The notes beneath the pieces were generated by a model. That model ran no database searches, had not been told where the DNA came from, and saw only the letters and a program-made list of their open reading frames with translations. From Thalassospira profundimaris WP0211 (GTDB lineage Bacteria > Pseudomonadota > Alphaproteobacteria > Rhodospirillales > Thalassospiraceae), in NCBI RefSeq assembly GCF_000300275.1, contig NZ_AMRN01000003.1, positions 186,001-250,000 of the forward strand: a DNA stretch of 64,000 nt. Direction: 5' to 3'. Positions 35,923-46,705 of the stretch are shown here, piece after piece. The position numbers were made by a program, and so were the translations under genes. The stretch's first letter is position 1, and every line of letters starts with the position of its first letter.

Positions 35923-37212
35923 TTATTGTCCCGGCGCGTATTCGTGTTCGCGTACATGATCCGGGCGGTCTGCCAGATGCAGTCGTGTCTGCGCCATTGG
36001 CGTTTCGGCGATGATCTTGCCCCGGCGAATAACGAACAGGCGGTTGGCGCGCATGCGGATGGCCTCGATGGTGTCACGGGCCTGAAGGATGACGAAGTCC
36101 GCTTTGTTGCCGACTTCGATCCCGTAACCTTCAAGGCCAAGGATCTTGGCTGGTTGGGTGGTGACCGCGTCAAAGCAGGCACGGATATCCTCACGCGAAG
36201 TCATCTGCGCCACATGCATCCCCATGGAGGCGACTTCAAGCATGTCGCCCGACCCCATCGAGTACCAGGGGTCCATGACGCAATCATGCCCGAAGGCGAC
36301 CGTGAGACCCGCATTGCGCAGTTCCGGTACACGGGTCATACCGCGACGTTTGGGATAGGTATCGTGGCGGCCCTGCAGGGTAATGTTGATCAGCGGGTTG
36401 GCGATGGCGGAAACCTCTGCCTCGGCCATCAGGGCGATCAGCTTGGAGACATAATAGTTATCCATCGAATGCATCGATGTCAGGTGCGATCCCGCCACCC
36501 GACCATTAAGCCCAAGGCGCTGGGTTTCATAGGTCAGCATTTCGATATGCCGTGACAGCGGGTCATCCGACTCATCGCAATGCATATCGACCATAAGGCC
36601 ACGGTCGGCTGCCATCTGGCAGAGTTCCGAAATGCTTTGCGCACCATCGGCCATCGTGCGTTCGAAATGCGGAATGCCACCGACCACATCGACCCCCTTA
36701 TCAAGAGCGCGAATGACATTGCTCTTGGCCGTCGGGCTGCGCAGATAGCCATCCTGCGGGAACGCAACAAGCTGCAGGTCGATATAGGGTGCGACCTGTT
36801 TCTTGACTTCAAGCAACGCATCGACAGCAAGCAGGCGATAATCACAAACGTCGACATGGGTGCGGATTGCAAGCAGGCCTTTTGACACCGCCAGATCGCA
36901 ATATTTCAGCGCGCGTTCAATGACCGCTTCGGGGGTCAGGAGGGGTTTGAGCTCCCCCCAAAGCGCGATGCCTTCAAGCAACGTACCCGACTCATTCATG
37001 CGCGGCAGACCCAGTGACAGAGTCGCATCCATATGGAAGTGGCTGTCGACAAAGGGAGGGCTGACCAGCATGCCGCCGCAATCAAGCTCCTCGACCGCCG
37101 GAACATCAATATGACTGGCGATCTCGACAATCTTGCCATTCTGACAGGCAATATCGACACCGGTCTGGCCGTTAGCGATATTGGCATTTTTCAGGATCAG
37201 ATCGGGTTGCAT
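35923..37212 (-). CDS. CodA-like cytosine deaminase / amidohydrolase
   Basis: A 429-residue metal-dependent hydrolase. It resembles E. coli CodA along its length: DSHFHMDATLSLG (metal HxH), GTLLEGIALWGE, VRTHVDV-like IRTHVDVCD, DLQLVAFPQDG, VDMHCDESDDP, GSHLTSMHS, and GRHDTYPKRRGMTRV, FGHDCVMDPW. Cytosine or a related pyrimidine/triazine is the probable substrate, though creatinine- or isoguanine-type activities occur in the family. Its place directly after a BMP-type nucleoside importer supports base salvage. Confidence 0.85.
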   Translation of the reverse strand: MQPDLILKNANIANGQTGVDIACQNGKIVEIASHIDVPAVEELDCGGMLVSPPFVDSHFHMDATLSLGLPRMNESGTLLEGIALWGELKPLLTPEAVIERALKYCDLAVSKGLLAIRTHVDVCDYRLLAVDALLEVKKQVAPYIDLQLVAFPQDGYLRSPTAKSNVIRALDKGVDVVGGIPHFERTMADGAQSISELCQMAADRGLMVDMHCDESDDPLSRHIEMLTYETQRLGLNGRVAGSHLTSMHSMDNYYVSKLIALMAEAEVSAIANPLINITLQGRHDTYPKRRGMTRVPELRNAGLTVAFGHDCVMDPWYSMGSGDMLEVASMGMHVAQMTSREDIRACFDAVTTQPAKILGLEGYGIEVGNKADFVILQARDTIEAIRMRANRLFVIRRGKIIAETPMAQTRLHLADRPDHVREHEYAPGQ

Positions 37213-37260
37213 GATGTCATCCTTGGTCTGGTGGTGGCAGTCACAAATGGTATGCGTGGC

Positions 37261-38202
37261 TTAACGCTGTCCCTTGAACCATGGCACAAGAAGCGCCTTG
37301 GGGTAATCGGCTTTACGGGCAACAACAATAAGCGCAATGATCGACAGGATATAGGGCATCATCAGGAAGACCTGCGAGGGCAGGAATGCACCGACTTCTG
37401 TCTGAAGGCGGACCTGAAACGCGTCAAATGCACCAAACAGCAACGCCCCGATCAAGGCCTTGCCCGGTCGCCAGCTGGCAAACACGGTCAACGCAATACA
37501 GACCCAGCCACGGCCGTTGATCATGCCAAAGAAGAACGCATCAAAGGCCGACATGGTCAGGAACGCCCCGCCCAGTGCCATTAGTGATGAGCCAACCACG
37601 ACCGCACCAATGCGAAGGCCATAAACCGAAAGTCCCTGTGCCTCAACCGAAGAAGGGTTGTCACCAACCGCCCGGATCGCAAGGCCCAGCGGGGTGCGAT
37701 ACAAAACCCAACCCGTCACAAATACCAACACAAGGGCCAGCATCGTCATCGCCGTTTGCGAAAACAGCGCCTGTCCAATGAAGGGCAGGTCGGACAGGAA
37801 CGGAATATCAAGCGGACGGAATGGCTCGATCCGTGGCGGGGACGAAACATCGGGTAATGCCGTGCGATAGGTGAAATAAGACAGGCTGGTGGCAAGCAGT
37901 GTCACGCCAATCCCTGACACATGCTGGCTCAGCCCCAAGGGTACCGTCAGGATCGCATGGATCAGGCCAAAGAATGCCCCGGCAAGGGCGGCAACCAATA
38001 CGCCACCCCAAAGCCCGGCACCAAGCCAAACGGCCATCCAGCCCGCCATGGCACCGGCGGTAAAGATGCCCTCGATCCCGAGGTTAAGCACACCGGCGCG
38101 TTCGCAAATCAGTGCGCCCAGAACGCCAAATATCAATGGGGTCGCGATGCGAATGGCGGCTTCCCAGAAGCTGGCGGCAAGAAGAATATCAATGATTTCC
38201 AT
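37261..38202 (-). CDS. ABC transporter permease (nucleoside/base importer, second permease)
   Basis: A 313-residue membrane protein of the ribose/BMP importer permease class. About nine hydrophobic segments are visible, with the conserved ICERAGVLNLGIEGIFTAGA and IRAVGDNPSSVEAQGLSV motifs, the latter contacting the ATPase. GRGWVCIALTVFASWRP is also typical. It pairs with the permease upstream (18 bases away) to form a heterodimer. Confidence 0.93.
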   Translation of the reverse strand: MEIIDILLAASFWEAAIRIATPLIFGVLGALICERAGVLNLGIEGIFTAGAMAGWMAVWLGAGLWGGVLVAALAGAFFGLIHAILTVPLGLSQHVSGIGVTLLATSLSYFTYRTALPDVSSPPRIEPFRPLDIPFLSDLPFIGQALFSQTAMTMLALVLVFVTGWVLYRTPLGLAIRAVGDNPSSVEAQGLSVYGLRIGAVVVGSSLMALGGAFLTMSAFDAFFFGMINGRGWVCIALTVFASWRPGKALIGALLFGAFDAFQVRLQTEVGAFLPSQVFLMMPYILSIIALIVVARKADYPKALLVPWFKGQR

Positions 38203-38219
38203 GGTCTTTTCCCTCGCCC

Positions 38220-39290
38220 CTAGCCGTGCACCGATTTGCGATCAAAATGAACTTTAAATCGGGTCAAGAACCCGCCGATCAAAACGCACAGCAACGCCAT
38301 GGCAACAATCAGATCCGCCAGATAGCTTGAAACGCCAATTGCACGGCTCATGGAATCTGCACCGACAAAAACGGATGCCACGAACAAGGCCGATGCAATC
38401 ACCCCGATGGGCGACAGACGGGCGAGCATCGCCACAACGATCCCGGCATAGCCATAGCCCGGCGACAGATCGGTTGCCAGATACCCACGTGTACCCGCCA
38501 CTTCCGATACCCCGGCCAGACCCGCCAGACCGCCCGAAAGGGCCGCAACCAGGATCATGGTTTTGGTTACCGAAATGCCGGAGAATTTGGCAGCCGCGGC
38601 ATTTTCCCCAACCGCCCGAATTTCAAAGCCCCAGATCGTGCGTTTGACGAAAATCGCCAAGGCAACGGCGGAGACCAGTGCGATGATCAAGCCGATATGC
38701 ACCCGCATGCGTTCCAGAAGTGCCGGGAAAGCGGCACTGTCAATGACCGGTTCGGATTGCGGCCAGCCCATCGACATCGGGTCTTTAAGCGCCCCTTCCA
38801 GCATCATCTGCACGAACAACAACACGATGAAGTTCAAAAGAAGGGTGGTGACGACCTCGTCCACACCAAGGCGGGTCTTCAAAAGCGTGGGCCCGATCAG
38901 CATCAACGCACCGGCAGCCATGCCAGCAATAATCACAACCGGGATCATCACCCAGCTTGGCCCGTCAATCACACCCGAACCAACGGCAACGGCGGCCATG
39001 GCCCCCATGTAAAGCTGGCCTTCGGCACCGATATTCCAAAGCTTGGCCCGGAATGCGATGGCGGCGGCAAGCCCTGTCAGGATCAGCGGCGTTGCACGTG
39101 TCAGCATTTCCGAGGTCGAGAAGACCGAGCCAAAGGCACCACTGATCATAAGGCCATAGGCCTCAATAATCGGGGCACCGGCAAGAGCGAGCGGAATGGC
39201 GGCCAGAAGAATGGCAATCGTTGCCGCCAAAACCGGCACACCATAGACAAGAAGCGGGCCGGGATTGCTGCGTGGTTCAAAGCGGATCAT
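38220..39290 (-). CDS. ABC transporter permease (nucleoside/base importer, first permease)
   Basis: 356 residues with about ten hydrophobic segments. The motifs AFRAKLWNIGAEGQLYMGA and IRAVGENAAAAKFSGISV mark it as the YufP/NupP-type permease. Its ATG overlaps the stop of the ATPase gene as ATGA. Confidence 0.93.
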   Translation of the reverse strand: MIRFEPRSNPGPLLVYGVPVLAATIAILLAAIPLALAGAPIIEAYGLMISGAFGSVFSTSEMLTRATPLILTGLAAAIAFRAKLWNIGAEGQLYMGAMAAVAVGSGVIDGPSWVMIPVVIIAGMAAGALMLIGPTLLKTRLGVDEVVTTLLLNFIVLLFVQMMLEGALKDPMSMGWPQSEPVIDSAAFPALLERMRVHIGLIIALVSAVALAIFVKRTIWGFEIRAVGENAAAAKFSGISVTKTMILVAALSGGLAGLAGVSEVAGTRGYLATDLSPGYGYAGIVVAMLARLSPIGVIASALFVASVFVGADSMSRAIGVSSYLADLIVAMALLCVLIGGFLTRFKVHFDRKSVHG

Positions 39291-40894
39291 GCCGTTTCTC
39301 CCGGTTTGGTGGTCGTTGTGCCATCGGGGGCATGCGGGGCGGCTTTTTGTCCGGCCATCATCAGGCCAAGTTCGGACCGATCAATGCTATCGGTTGGCAT
39401 GGCAGGGGTTATATGCCCGGCATGGATCACCGCGATCTGATCGGAAATGGTCAGAAGTTCATCCAGGTCCTCGGAAATCAGAATGATTGCCGCCCCACTC
39501 TCACGGGCTTCCAGCAAGCGACGATGGACTTCGGATTGCGCACCGACATCAAGGCCACGCGATGGTTGGTTGGCAAGGATCAGCTTGGGTGATTTTTCCA
39601 GAACACGCGCCAGGATCAGTTTCTGTATGTTTCCACCTGATAAAAGGCGTGCCGGGGCATCAGGACCCGGGCAGCGCACATCATAATCGGCAATCGCATG
39701 TTCAGCACGTTTGCGGATGGCCTCAAAATCAAGGAAGCCGAGTTTCTGGTATTCCGCGCTTCGAACATCCTCAATCGCGATGTTTTCAGCCACCGTCATC
39801 GATCCGACCATGCCATCGTGATGGCGGTCTTCGGGGATGCGTGCGATGCCGTTCTGCGCGAAAGTGTGGGCATCAAACTTGGTGACTTTTTCGCCAAATA
39901 TTTCGACTGTGCCGCTATCGGGTTTGTCGAGCCCGGCGATGAGCTGTGCGAGCGCCGCCTGCCCATTGCCCGATACCCCGGCGATGCCAAGGATTTCACC
40001 TTCACGGGCGGTGACGTTCACCCCATGCAGGGACCGGCGGGAATCTCCGCGATCAATGGTCACATCGGCAAGGGTGATGACGGGCTTTCCGGGCGCGCGC
40101 GGTGTACGGCGGCTGGCGGGAACTTCGCGACCGACCATCAGTTCGGCGATGGATTTATGGTTCGCGTCGCTGGTTTTCAGTTCGCCAACCTTGGCCCCGC
40201 CGCGCAGAACCGCAATCCGGTGCGATACGGCAAGAACCTCGGCCAGCTTGTGGGCGATGATGATCACCGCAAGGCCGGTTGCGGCAAGTTTGCGCAGGAT
40301 GGCAAACAGGCTGTCGGCTTCTTGTGGGGTCAGAACGGCGGTGGGTTCATCAAGAACCAGAAGCCGTGCATTGCGGTAAAGCGCCTTGAGGATTTCCACA
40401 CGCTGCTTTTCGCCCACAGTCAATTTGTAAACCGGCTGATCGAGATCGACATTAAGCCCCGATCCGGCCATCAGTTCACCAAGCTTTGCGCGGGCAGAGC
40501 TGCGATCACGACGGAGCCTGAAAATCGGTTCGGTCCCAAGGACGATGTTATCAAGACCGGTCAGGTTTTCGGCCAATGTGAAATGCTGGTGAACCATGCC
40601 GATCCCGGCATCAAGGGCTGCCTGCGGGGCGCCCGGTTCAAGCTGTTCAAGGTTACCATCGCGACCGGCAACCGTAACGGTGCCTTCATCTGCGACATAG
40701 TGACCGAACAGAATATTCATCAAGGTGGTTTTACCCGCACCGTTTTCACCAAGAAGGGCAACGATTTCGCCCTTGTGAACGGTCAGGTCGATGGCGTCAT
40801 TGGCAACCAGTGAGCCAAATCTTTTGGTGACACCTGCCAGCGACAGCAGCAGGTCTTGCGACGTTTCGGATGGTGTGTGCGCAGCAGATGACAT
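39287..40894 (-). CDS. ABC transporter ATP-binding protein with two NBDs (nucleoside/base importer)
   Basis: 535 residues containing two ABC domains, as in RbsA/YufO importers. The first has Walker A GENGAGKTT, a signature seen as LTVGEKQRVEIL, and Walker B LLVLDEPTAVL. The second has a degenerate P-loop (GVSGNGQAA), signature LLSGGNIQKLILAR and a Walker B ending LILANQPSRG, where the catalytic Glu is replaced by Gln. One functional and one degenerate site is usual for this class. Confidence 0.94.
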   Translation of the reverse strand: MSSAAHTPSETSQDLLLSLAGVTKRFGSLVANDAIDLTVHKGEIVALLGENGAGKTTLMNILFGHYVADEGTVTVAGRDGNLEQLEPGAPQAALDAGIGMVHQHFTLAENLTGLDNIVLGTEPIFRLRRDRSSARAKLGELMAGSGLNVDLDQPVYKLTVGEKQRVEILKALYRNARLLVLDEPTAVLTPQEADSLFAILRKLAATGLAVIIIAHKLAEVLAVSHRIAVLRGGAKVGELKTSDANHKSIAELMVGREVPASRRTPRAPGKPVITLADVTIDRGDSRRSLHGVNVTAREGEILGIAGVSGNGQAALAQLIAGLDKPDSGTVEIFGEKVTKFDAHTFAQNGIARIPEDRHHDGMVGSMTVAENIAIEDVRSAEYQKLGFLDFEAIRKRAEHAIADYDVRCPGPDAPARLLSGGNIQKLILARVLEKSPKLILANQPSRGLDVGAQSEVHRRLLEARESGAAIILISEDLDELLTISDQIAVIHAGHITPAMPTDSIDRSELGLMMAGQKAAPHAPDGTTTTKPGETA

Positions 40895-40977
40895 TCGGGT
40901 AATCCGTTTTGTTTTTATGCGTCACGCTGTGGGGCAGTGGGCGGCTTTGTGGTGGGTATTATGTCGTAAATGACAAA

Positions 40978-41007
40978 GGGCAGTTCGATTGTTTAACCGA
41001 ACTGCCC
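40978..41007 (-). other. Hairpin between the binding-protein and ATPase genes
   Basis: Ten-base arms GGGCAGTTCG/CGAACTGCCC with a ten-base loop, directly after the BMP gene. On the minus strand TTTGTCATTTA follows, a weak T-run. This position commonly causes partial termination or 3' protection, so that the binding protein is made in excess. Confidence 0.65.
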
Positions 41008-41025
41008 AGTGATTTCAGCGAAATC

Positions 41026-42033
41026 TTACATTGATGATTTCGGTTCTTCGTCGTTTACGTCGACCGTGAAGGACCCATCAAGGATTTCAGCCTGTTTGGC
41101 TTCGACTTCTTCAACCGTGCCGTCCGGCAGCAGGGCCGGATCGAGAACGACAGAACCACCGCCATATTCCATGTAGCTGAACTTGCCGTAATCTTCGGCC
41201 TCGAATTCACCGGCTTTGACCGCCTCAATCGCGTGGTCAATGGTGGCTTCCATGTGCCAAAGCGCGGAGCCGAGAATGGTGCCCGGGTAATCCGCCGCCG
41301 TGTCGATCACGTTACCAACGGCCAGAATACCGCGTTCCTTGGCAGCATCGGAAACACCAAAGCGTTCGGCATACATGATGTCCGCACCGCTATCGATCAT
41401 GGCAAAGGCTGCTTCTTTGGCCTTGGGCGGGTCATACCAGCTGTTGATGAAGGTCACCATGAATTCGACATCCGGATTGACCGATTTGGCACCTGCCATG
41501 AAGGCATGCATCAGACGGTTCACTTCCGGGATGGCAAAACCGCCAACCATGCCGATCTTGTTGGTTTCGGTCGCCTTACCAGCCGCCATGCCGACAAGGT
41601 AGCTCGGCTCGTGGATGAAGTTATCAAAGACCGAGAAGTTTTCCCCATCCGGTGCAAAGCTTGACCCCATCAGGAACGCGGTTTCCGGATAGTCGGCTGC
41701 AACCTTGCGCGCAGCACGTTCAACGCCGAACACTTCACCAACGATCAGGTCAGAACCGTTTTCGGCATATTCGCGCATGACGCGCTCATAGTCGGTGTTG
41801 GCGACGTTTTCGGAAAATTCATAAGAAATGTCGCCGCGTTCTTCGGCAGCATTAAGCGCCTTGTGAATGCGCGATACCCACTGCTGTTCGACCGGAACAG
41901 TGTAGATTGCCGAAACCTTGAGCGGATCGGCGGCCTCGGCCGGTGCGCCAAAGCCAAACGATACGACTGCGGCTGCGCCAGCGATGGCCGACAGCATGGC
42001 ACGACGCGATAGGCGGAAAGTACCAGACTTCAT
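41026..42033 (-). CDS. BMP-family ABC transporter substrate-binding protein
   Basis: 335 residues. The leader MKSGTFRLSRRAMLSAIAGAAAVVSFGFGAPAEA carries a twin-arginine (SRRAML) before the hydrophobic part, so Tat export is possible; there is no lipobox Cys. The mature protein is a BMP/PnrA-like binding protein: AIYTVPVEQQWVSRIHKAL, GSSFAPDGENFSVFDN, VGGFAIPEVNRLMHAF, and DIMYAERFGV. This family binds purine or pyrimidine nucleosides, or bases when associated with xanthine or cytosine catabolism. First gene of its operon. Confidence 0.92.
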   Translation of the reverse strand: MKSGTFRLSRRAMLSAIAGAAAVVSFGFGAPAEAADPLKVSAIYTVPVEQQWVSRIHKALNAAEERGDISYEFSENVANTDYERVMREYAENGSDLIVGEVFGVERAARKVAADYPETAFLMGSSFAPDGENFSVFDNFIHEPSYLVGMAAGKATETNKIGMVGGFAIPEVNRLMHAFMAGAKSVNPDVEFMVTFINSWYDPPKAKEAAFAMIDSGADIMYAERFGVSDAAKERGILAVGNVIDTAADYPGTILGSALWHMEATIDHAIEAVKAGEFEAEDYGKFSYMEYGGGSVVLDPALLPDGTVEEVEAKQAEILDGSFTVDVNDEEPKSSM

Positions 42034-43611
<1,578 letters not shown>

Positions 43612-43653
43612 TTATTGTCGGTTCAATCCGGCTAAATGATTGATGCCCAACAG

Positions 43654-43690
43654 AACCGGCGTGGTTGCAAAACCCGCCGGTTTTGCTTTT
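43654..43690 (+). terminator. Terminator after ccrM
   Basis: Eight-base arms AACCGGCG/CGCCGGTT (43654-43661 and 43675-43682) followed by TTTTGCTTTT on the plus strand. Confidence 0.75.
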
Positions 43691-43751
43691 CCCGGGAAAT
43701 CTTGTTATCTTTTCCATTCAAACTTATCCGCAAGGATAGATGGAGAAGATT

Positions 43752-43961
43752 ATGCAGCCAGGTGCAGTAGGGGGTGCCGCATACGCACCCAACCCGGTCC
43801 AAATTCAGCAGGCAACCGCGCCGATTGCTGAAACGGGTAATAACGACCTGAATACACCGCCGACACAGCGGGTAGAGCAAACAGCAGAAACCGAAACGTC
43901 GCAGCAGGCCGCACCGACCCCGACAGAGGGCCGTGGACAGGTAATCGATATTTACGCCTGA
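43752..43961 (+). CDS. Small hypothetical protein
   Basis: 69 residues, polar and low in complexity: rich in Thr, Gln, Pro, Ala and Glu, without membrane segment or signal. It begins MQPGAVGGAAYAP and ends GRGQVIDIYA. ATG at 43752 has GGAGAAG three bases upstream; an earlier ATG at 43740 overlaps that site and is less likely. A terminator follows at once. The composition suggests an intrinsically disordered protein. I know no function; the ribosome site and terminator make it a plausible gene. Confidence 0.6.
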   Translation: MQPGAVGGAAYAPNPVQIQQATAPIAETGNNDLNTPPTQRVEQTAETETSQQAAPTPTEGRGQVIDIYA

Positions 43962-43985
43962 TCGCGCCGCACGATGTTAATAAAC

Positions 43986-44015
43986 AAAGGCCCGTGGTTT
44001 TGATCACGGGCCTTT
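43986..44015. terminator. Bidirectional terminator between the small gene and mutY
   Basis: Eleven-base arms AAAGGCCCGTG/CACGGGCCTTT around an eight-base loop, with a T-run on the plus strand and TTTGTTTA on the other. It separates convergent genes. Confidence 0.88.
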
Positions 44016-44051
44016 TTAATTACGCAGGTTTTATGCGACAGAGCTGCCAGA

Positions 44052-45131
44052 TCAGGCTGGCCCGTATTTGAGGGCATGACGGACGATCTTTTTCATGACG
44101 GTCGGCAGGGCAAAGTCCGACAGCCCGTCAATTGTTGTCCAGCTGCCGTCAAGTTTATCGGCCTCCTCAACGGGCAGGGTGGTCGCAAGCACGCTGACAT
44201 TAAGATGAAAATGCGTGAAGGTATGGCCCACCGTACCGTCCAGTTCCGACCATTCTGCCGACACCGGTGCTTCGGACAGCATGACATCATCGGGTGCTTC
44301 AATCGCGCGCCAGTCGCTGCCGGGCACTTCATAAAGGCCGCCCAGCAATCCCTTTTCCGGGCGACGACGCACCAGAATACGGCCATCATCTTCGCGTCGG
44401 ATCCAGAAGGCATAGCCGACCCGGGTGGGTTTCGGTTCCTTCTTGCGTTTTTTCGGAAGATCGGGCGCGATGCCGGACTTGCGACCCTCGCAATCGGCCT
44501 GCCACGGACAAATGCCACATGCCGGATTACGCGGCGTGCAGACCGTCGCCCCCAAATCCATCAGCGCCTGGGCGTAATCGCCGGGGCGATCAGACGGGGT
44601 CAGGGCGGCCGACTTTTCCTTGATTTCGGGTTTGACGTCGGGCAACGGCGTTTCCAGCGCAAACAGGCGCGAAATCACCCGTTCGATATTGCCATCCACC
44701 GGGCTGGCATGCCGGTTAAAGGCAATGGCGGCAACTGCGCAGGCGGTATAGGGCCCAATGCCCGGCAGCTTCAATAAGCCTTCCTCGGTATCGGGAAAAA
44801 CACCGTCATATTCCGATGCAACCACCTTGGCACACTTATGAAGATTACGCGCACGGGCATAATATCCCAACCCTTGCCAGGCATGGAGAACATCATCAAG
44901 TTCGGCATTGGCAAGATCGATCACTGTCGGCCAACGGTTCAAAAAGGCAGCAAAATATGGTCCCACCGTTTGCACGGTGGTTTGTTGCAACATGATTTCG
45001 CTGAGCCAGACGTGATATGGATCGGGCGTCTCGCCGGGTTCTGATCGCCAGGGCAGAGTGCGATGATGGCGGTCGTACCACTCCAGCATCGTTTCTGCGA
45101 GGCGTTGGGTGTCCTGATGGGTGAAATGCAC
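44052..45131 (-). CDS. mutY: A/G-specific adenine DNA glycosylase
   Basis: Removes adenine mispaired with 8-oxoguanine. The helix-hairpin-helix LLKLPGIGPYTACAVAAIAFN and the catalytic Asp in PVDGNIERV (about 130-150) are present. The [4Fe-4S] ligands are CTPRNPACGICPWQADC. The C-terminal Nudix-like domain that checks the opposite base follows (GYAFWIRREDDGRILVRRRPEKGLLGGLYEVP). Length 359 is normal. It is divergent from DUF721, as in many alphaproteobacteria. Confidence 0.97.
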   Translation of the reverse strand: MHFTHQDTQRLAETMLEWYDRHHRTLPWRSEPGETPDPYHVWLSEIMLQQTTVQTVGPYFAAFLNRWPTVIDLANAELDDVLHAWQGLGYYARARNLHKCAKVVASEYDGVFPDTEEGLLKLPGIGPYTACAVAAIAFNRHASPVDGNIERVISRLFALETPLPDVKPEIKEKSAALTPSDRPGDYAQALMDLGATVCTPRNPACGICPWQADCEGRKSGIAPDLPKKRKKEPKPTRVGYAFWIRREDDGRILVRRRPEKGLLGGLYEVPGSDWRAIEAPDDVMLSEAPVSAEWSELDGTVGHTFTHFHLNVSVLATTLPVEEADKLDGSWTTIDGLSDFALPTVMKKIVRHALKYGPA

Positions 45132-45191
45132 GTCGATCCCGTGTTATGTTGTTTTGCCGACTTTGAAGCAGACCCTACGAAAGAAGCGGGC

Positions 45192-45803
45192 GTGAGCAAG
45201 AAAAAAGATAGTGCTGGTACGAAAAGTGGCTCGGTGATGGATCAAGCATCCAAATCCGTGGCACCCAAAAAGAAGCAGGCATTTGCCCCGCTGGGCAGTT
45301 CAGAGCGCCGCATGGGCCTTCGTAATGTTGCCCCGCTTGTCGGCAATCTGACCCGGCCGCTTGTGCGTAAGCGTGGCTTTTTCCAAACCGAGATTATCCT
45401 GCATTGGGCCGAGATCGTCGGGCGTGATCTTGAACAATATACCATGCCGCTGAAATACAGCCCGCCGCCCAAGGAAAGCATTGCCGGGGGCACATTGCTG
45501 ATCCGGGTGGTTGGTCCGGTTGCGCTTGAGCTGCAACACCGCATGCCGCAGATCATTGAGCGGGTGAACAGCTATTTCGGCTATCGTGCGATCAACAAGA
45601 TCACGATGCTTCAGGGTGATATTTCCCGCCCCGAACGCACCGTCCATCGCCCGGCCGAAGTCCCCGAAGCCGACATCAGCCCAACCAGTCAGGCCGACCT
45701 CGAAAAGATCGAAGATCCCCATCTTCGTGAAGTGCTTGCGCGCCTTGGCCGACATATCGCCGGCGCAAGCGGTGGCCTGCGTCCCAAGAACGGCAAGAAA
45801 TAA
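45192..45803 (+). CDS. DUF721 / DciA-like protein
   Basis: About 203 residues. The DUF721 core NLTRPLVRKRGFFQTEIILHWAEIVGRDLEQYTMP (about 50-85), followed by TLLIRVVGPVALELQHRMPQIIERVNSYFGYRAI, is clear. Family members of the DciA type help load replicative helicase DnaB where DnaC is absent. The tail is charged. The start is probably GTG at 45192 (or ATG at 45237); longer frames would overlap divergent mutY. Confidence 0.8.
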   Translation: MSKKKDSAGTKSGSVMDQASKSVAPKKKQAFAPLGSSERRMGLRNVAPLVGNLTRPLVRKRGFFQTEIILHWAEIVGRDLEQYTMPLKYSPPPKESIAGGTLLIRVVGPVALELQHRMPQIIERVNSYFGYRAINKITMLQGDISRPERTVHRPAEVPEADISPTSQADLEKIEDPHLREVLARLGRHIAGASGGLRPKNGKK

Positions 45804-45976
45804 GGCATTCGGCGTCGTTACCGTGTGTCTGCATTCCTGTGTTTGGCGATCACGGCCTGTTGGATTGTGCTTTGTGAATAATCGAATCAGTTTTCTTAAA
45901 TGAACGATCACGGAGTTGCCGCAATTGCGCGCCAACTTGGCGACTCGTTGGTGGCATAGCCGTTTTCGGGGGTGTG

Positions 45977-46006
45977 TTGACTCCCGCGCTGCAACAGGCT
46001 TGTAAT
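45977..46006 (+). promoter_or_regulatory. Candidate promoter of dsbA-smc
   Basis: TTGACT (45977-45982), 18 bases, TGTAAT (46001-46006; five of six). The first box overlaps GACTC, a GANTC site for CcrM. Confidence 0.5.
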
Positions 46007-46035
46007 CACAAAACTTTGTTTTAACGGAGGTTTCC

Positions 46036-46632
46036 TTGCTAAAGGCAGTTAAGTTTCTTGCTGGTGCTTTTTTGATGATGGTTGGGCTGGCAAGCGCCCA
46101 ACAGGCACAAGCAGTTGAGTGGAAAGAACATGTGATGGGGGACGAGAACGCGCCGGTCACCATGATTGAATATGCATCTTTGACCTGCCCGCATTGCGCG
46201 TCCTTCCACACCGAGGTTCTGCCTGAGATCAAGGAAAAGCTGATTGATACTGGCAAACTGAAGCTGATCTATCGTGACTATCCGCTTGATGGTGTTGCAT
46301 TGCGTGCAGCGGCCATTGCGCAGTGCGCGGGCGAAGATCGCTATTTCGGTGTTCTGGGCATGTTGTTCAAATCCCAGATGACCTGGGCACGTTCGCAGGA
46401 CCCGATTGGCAGCATCAAGGAAGTGGTGCGCTTTGCCGGCATGACCGGCGATGCGGTGGATGCCTGCATTGCGGATCAGGAACTGATTGATGGTATTGTT
46501 GGTTCGCGCATGACCGGCGAGCAGGAATTCAACGTCAGCTCCACGCCAAGCTTCATCCTTGATGGCGACACCATTGCCGGGTCGCGCGAAGCAGAATTCT
46601 TTATCGAAAAAGTCGAAGACCTTATCGACTAA
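46036..46632 (+). CDS. dsbA: DsbA-family thioredoxin-fold protein
   Basis: A periplasmic thiol oxidoreductase of 198 residues. A signal peptide (MLKAVKFLAGAFLMMVGLASA, cleavage near AQA) precedes a thioredoxin-fold domain with active site CPHC in YASLTCPHCASFH and the cis-Pro loop VSSTPSFILDG. The form resembles the alphaproteobacterial DsbA-like (BdbD/ScsC-type) proteins found before smc. The start is TTG at 46036, with GGAGG five bases upstream. The gene name is by family only. Confidence 0.88.
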   Translation: MLKAVKFLAGAFLMMVGLASAQQAQAVEWKEHVMGDENAPVTMIEYASLTCPHCASFHTEVLPEIKEKLIDTGKLKLIYRDYPLDGVALRAAAIAQCAGEDRYFGVLGMLFKSQMTWARSQDPIGSIKEVVRFAGMTGDAVDACIADQELIDGIVGSRMTGEQEFNVSSTPSFILDGDTIAGSREAEFFIEKVEDLID

Positions 46633-46645
46633 ATAAAACAATTCC

Positions 46646-46673
46646 GTCGAACACCGCAGAAGCGGTGTTCGAC
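46646..46673 (+). other. Perfect hairpin between dsbA and smc
   Basis: Twelve-base arms GTCGAACACCGC/GCGGTGTTCGAC with loop AGAA. No T-run follows. It may protect or process the dsbA mRNA, or terminate part of the transcripts before smc. Confidence 0.7.
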
Positions 46674-46705
46674 AACAGGGGACAGGGTCGGACCGGGGGA
46701 CATGA

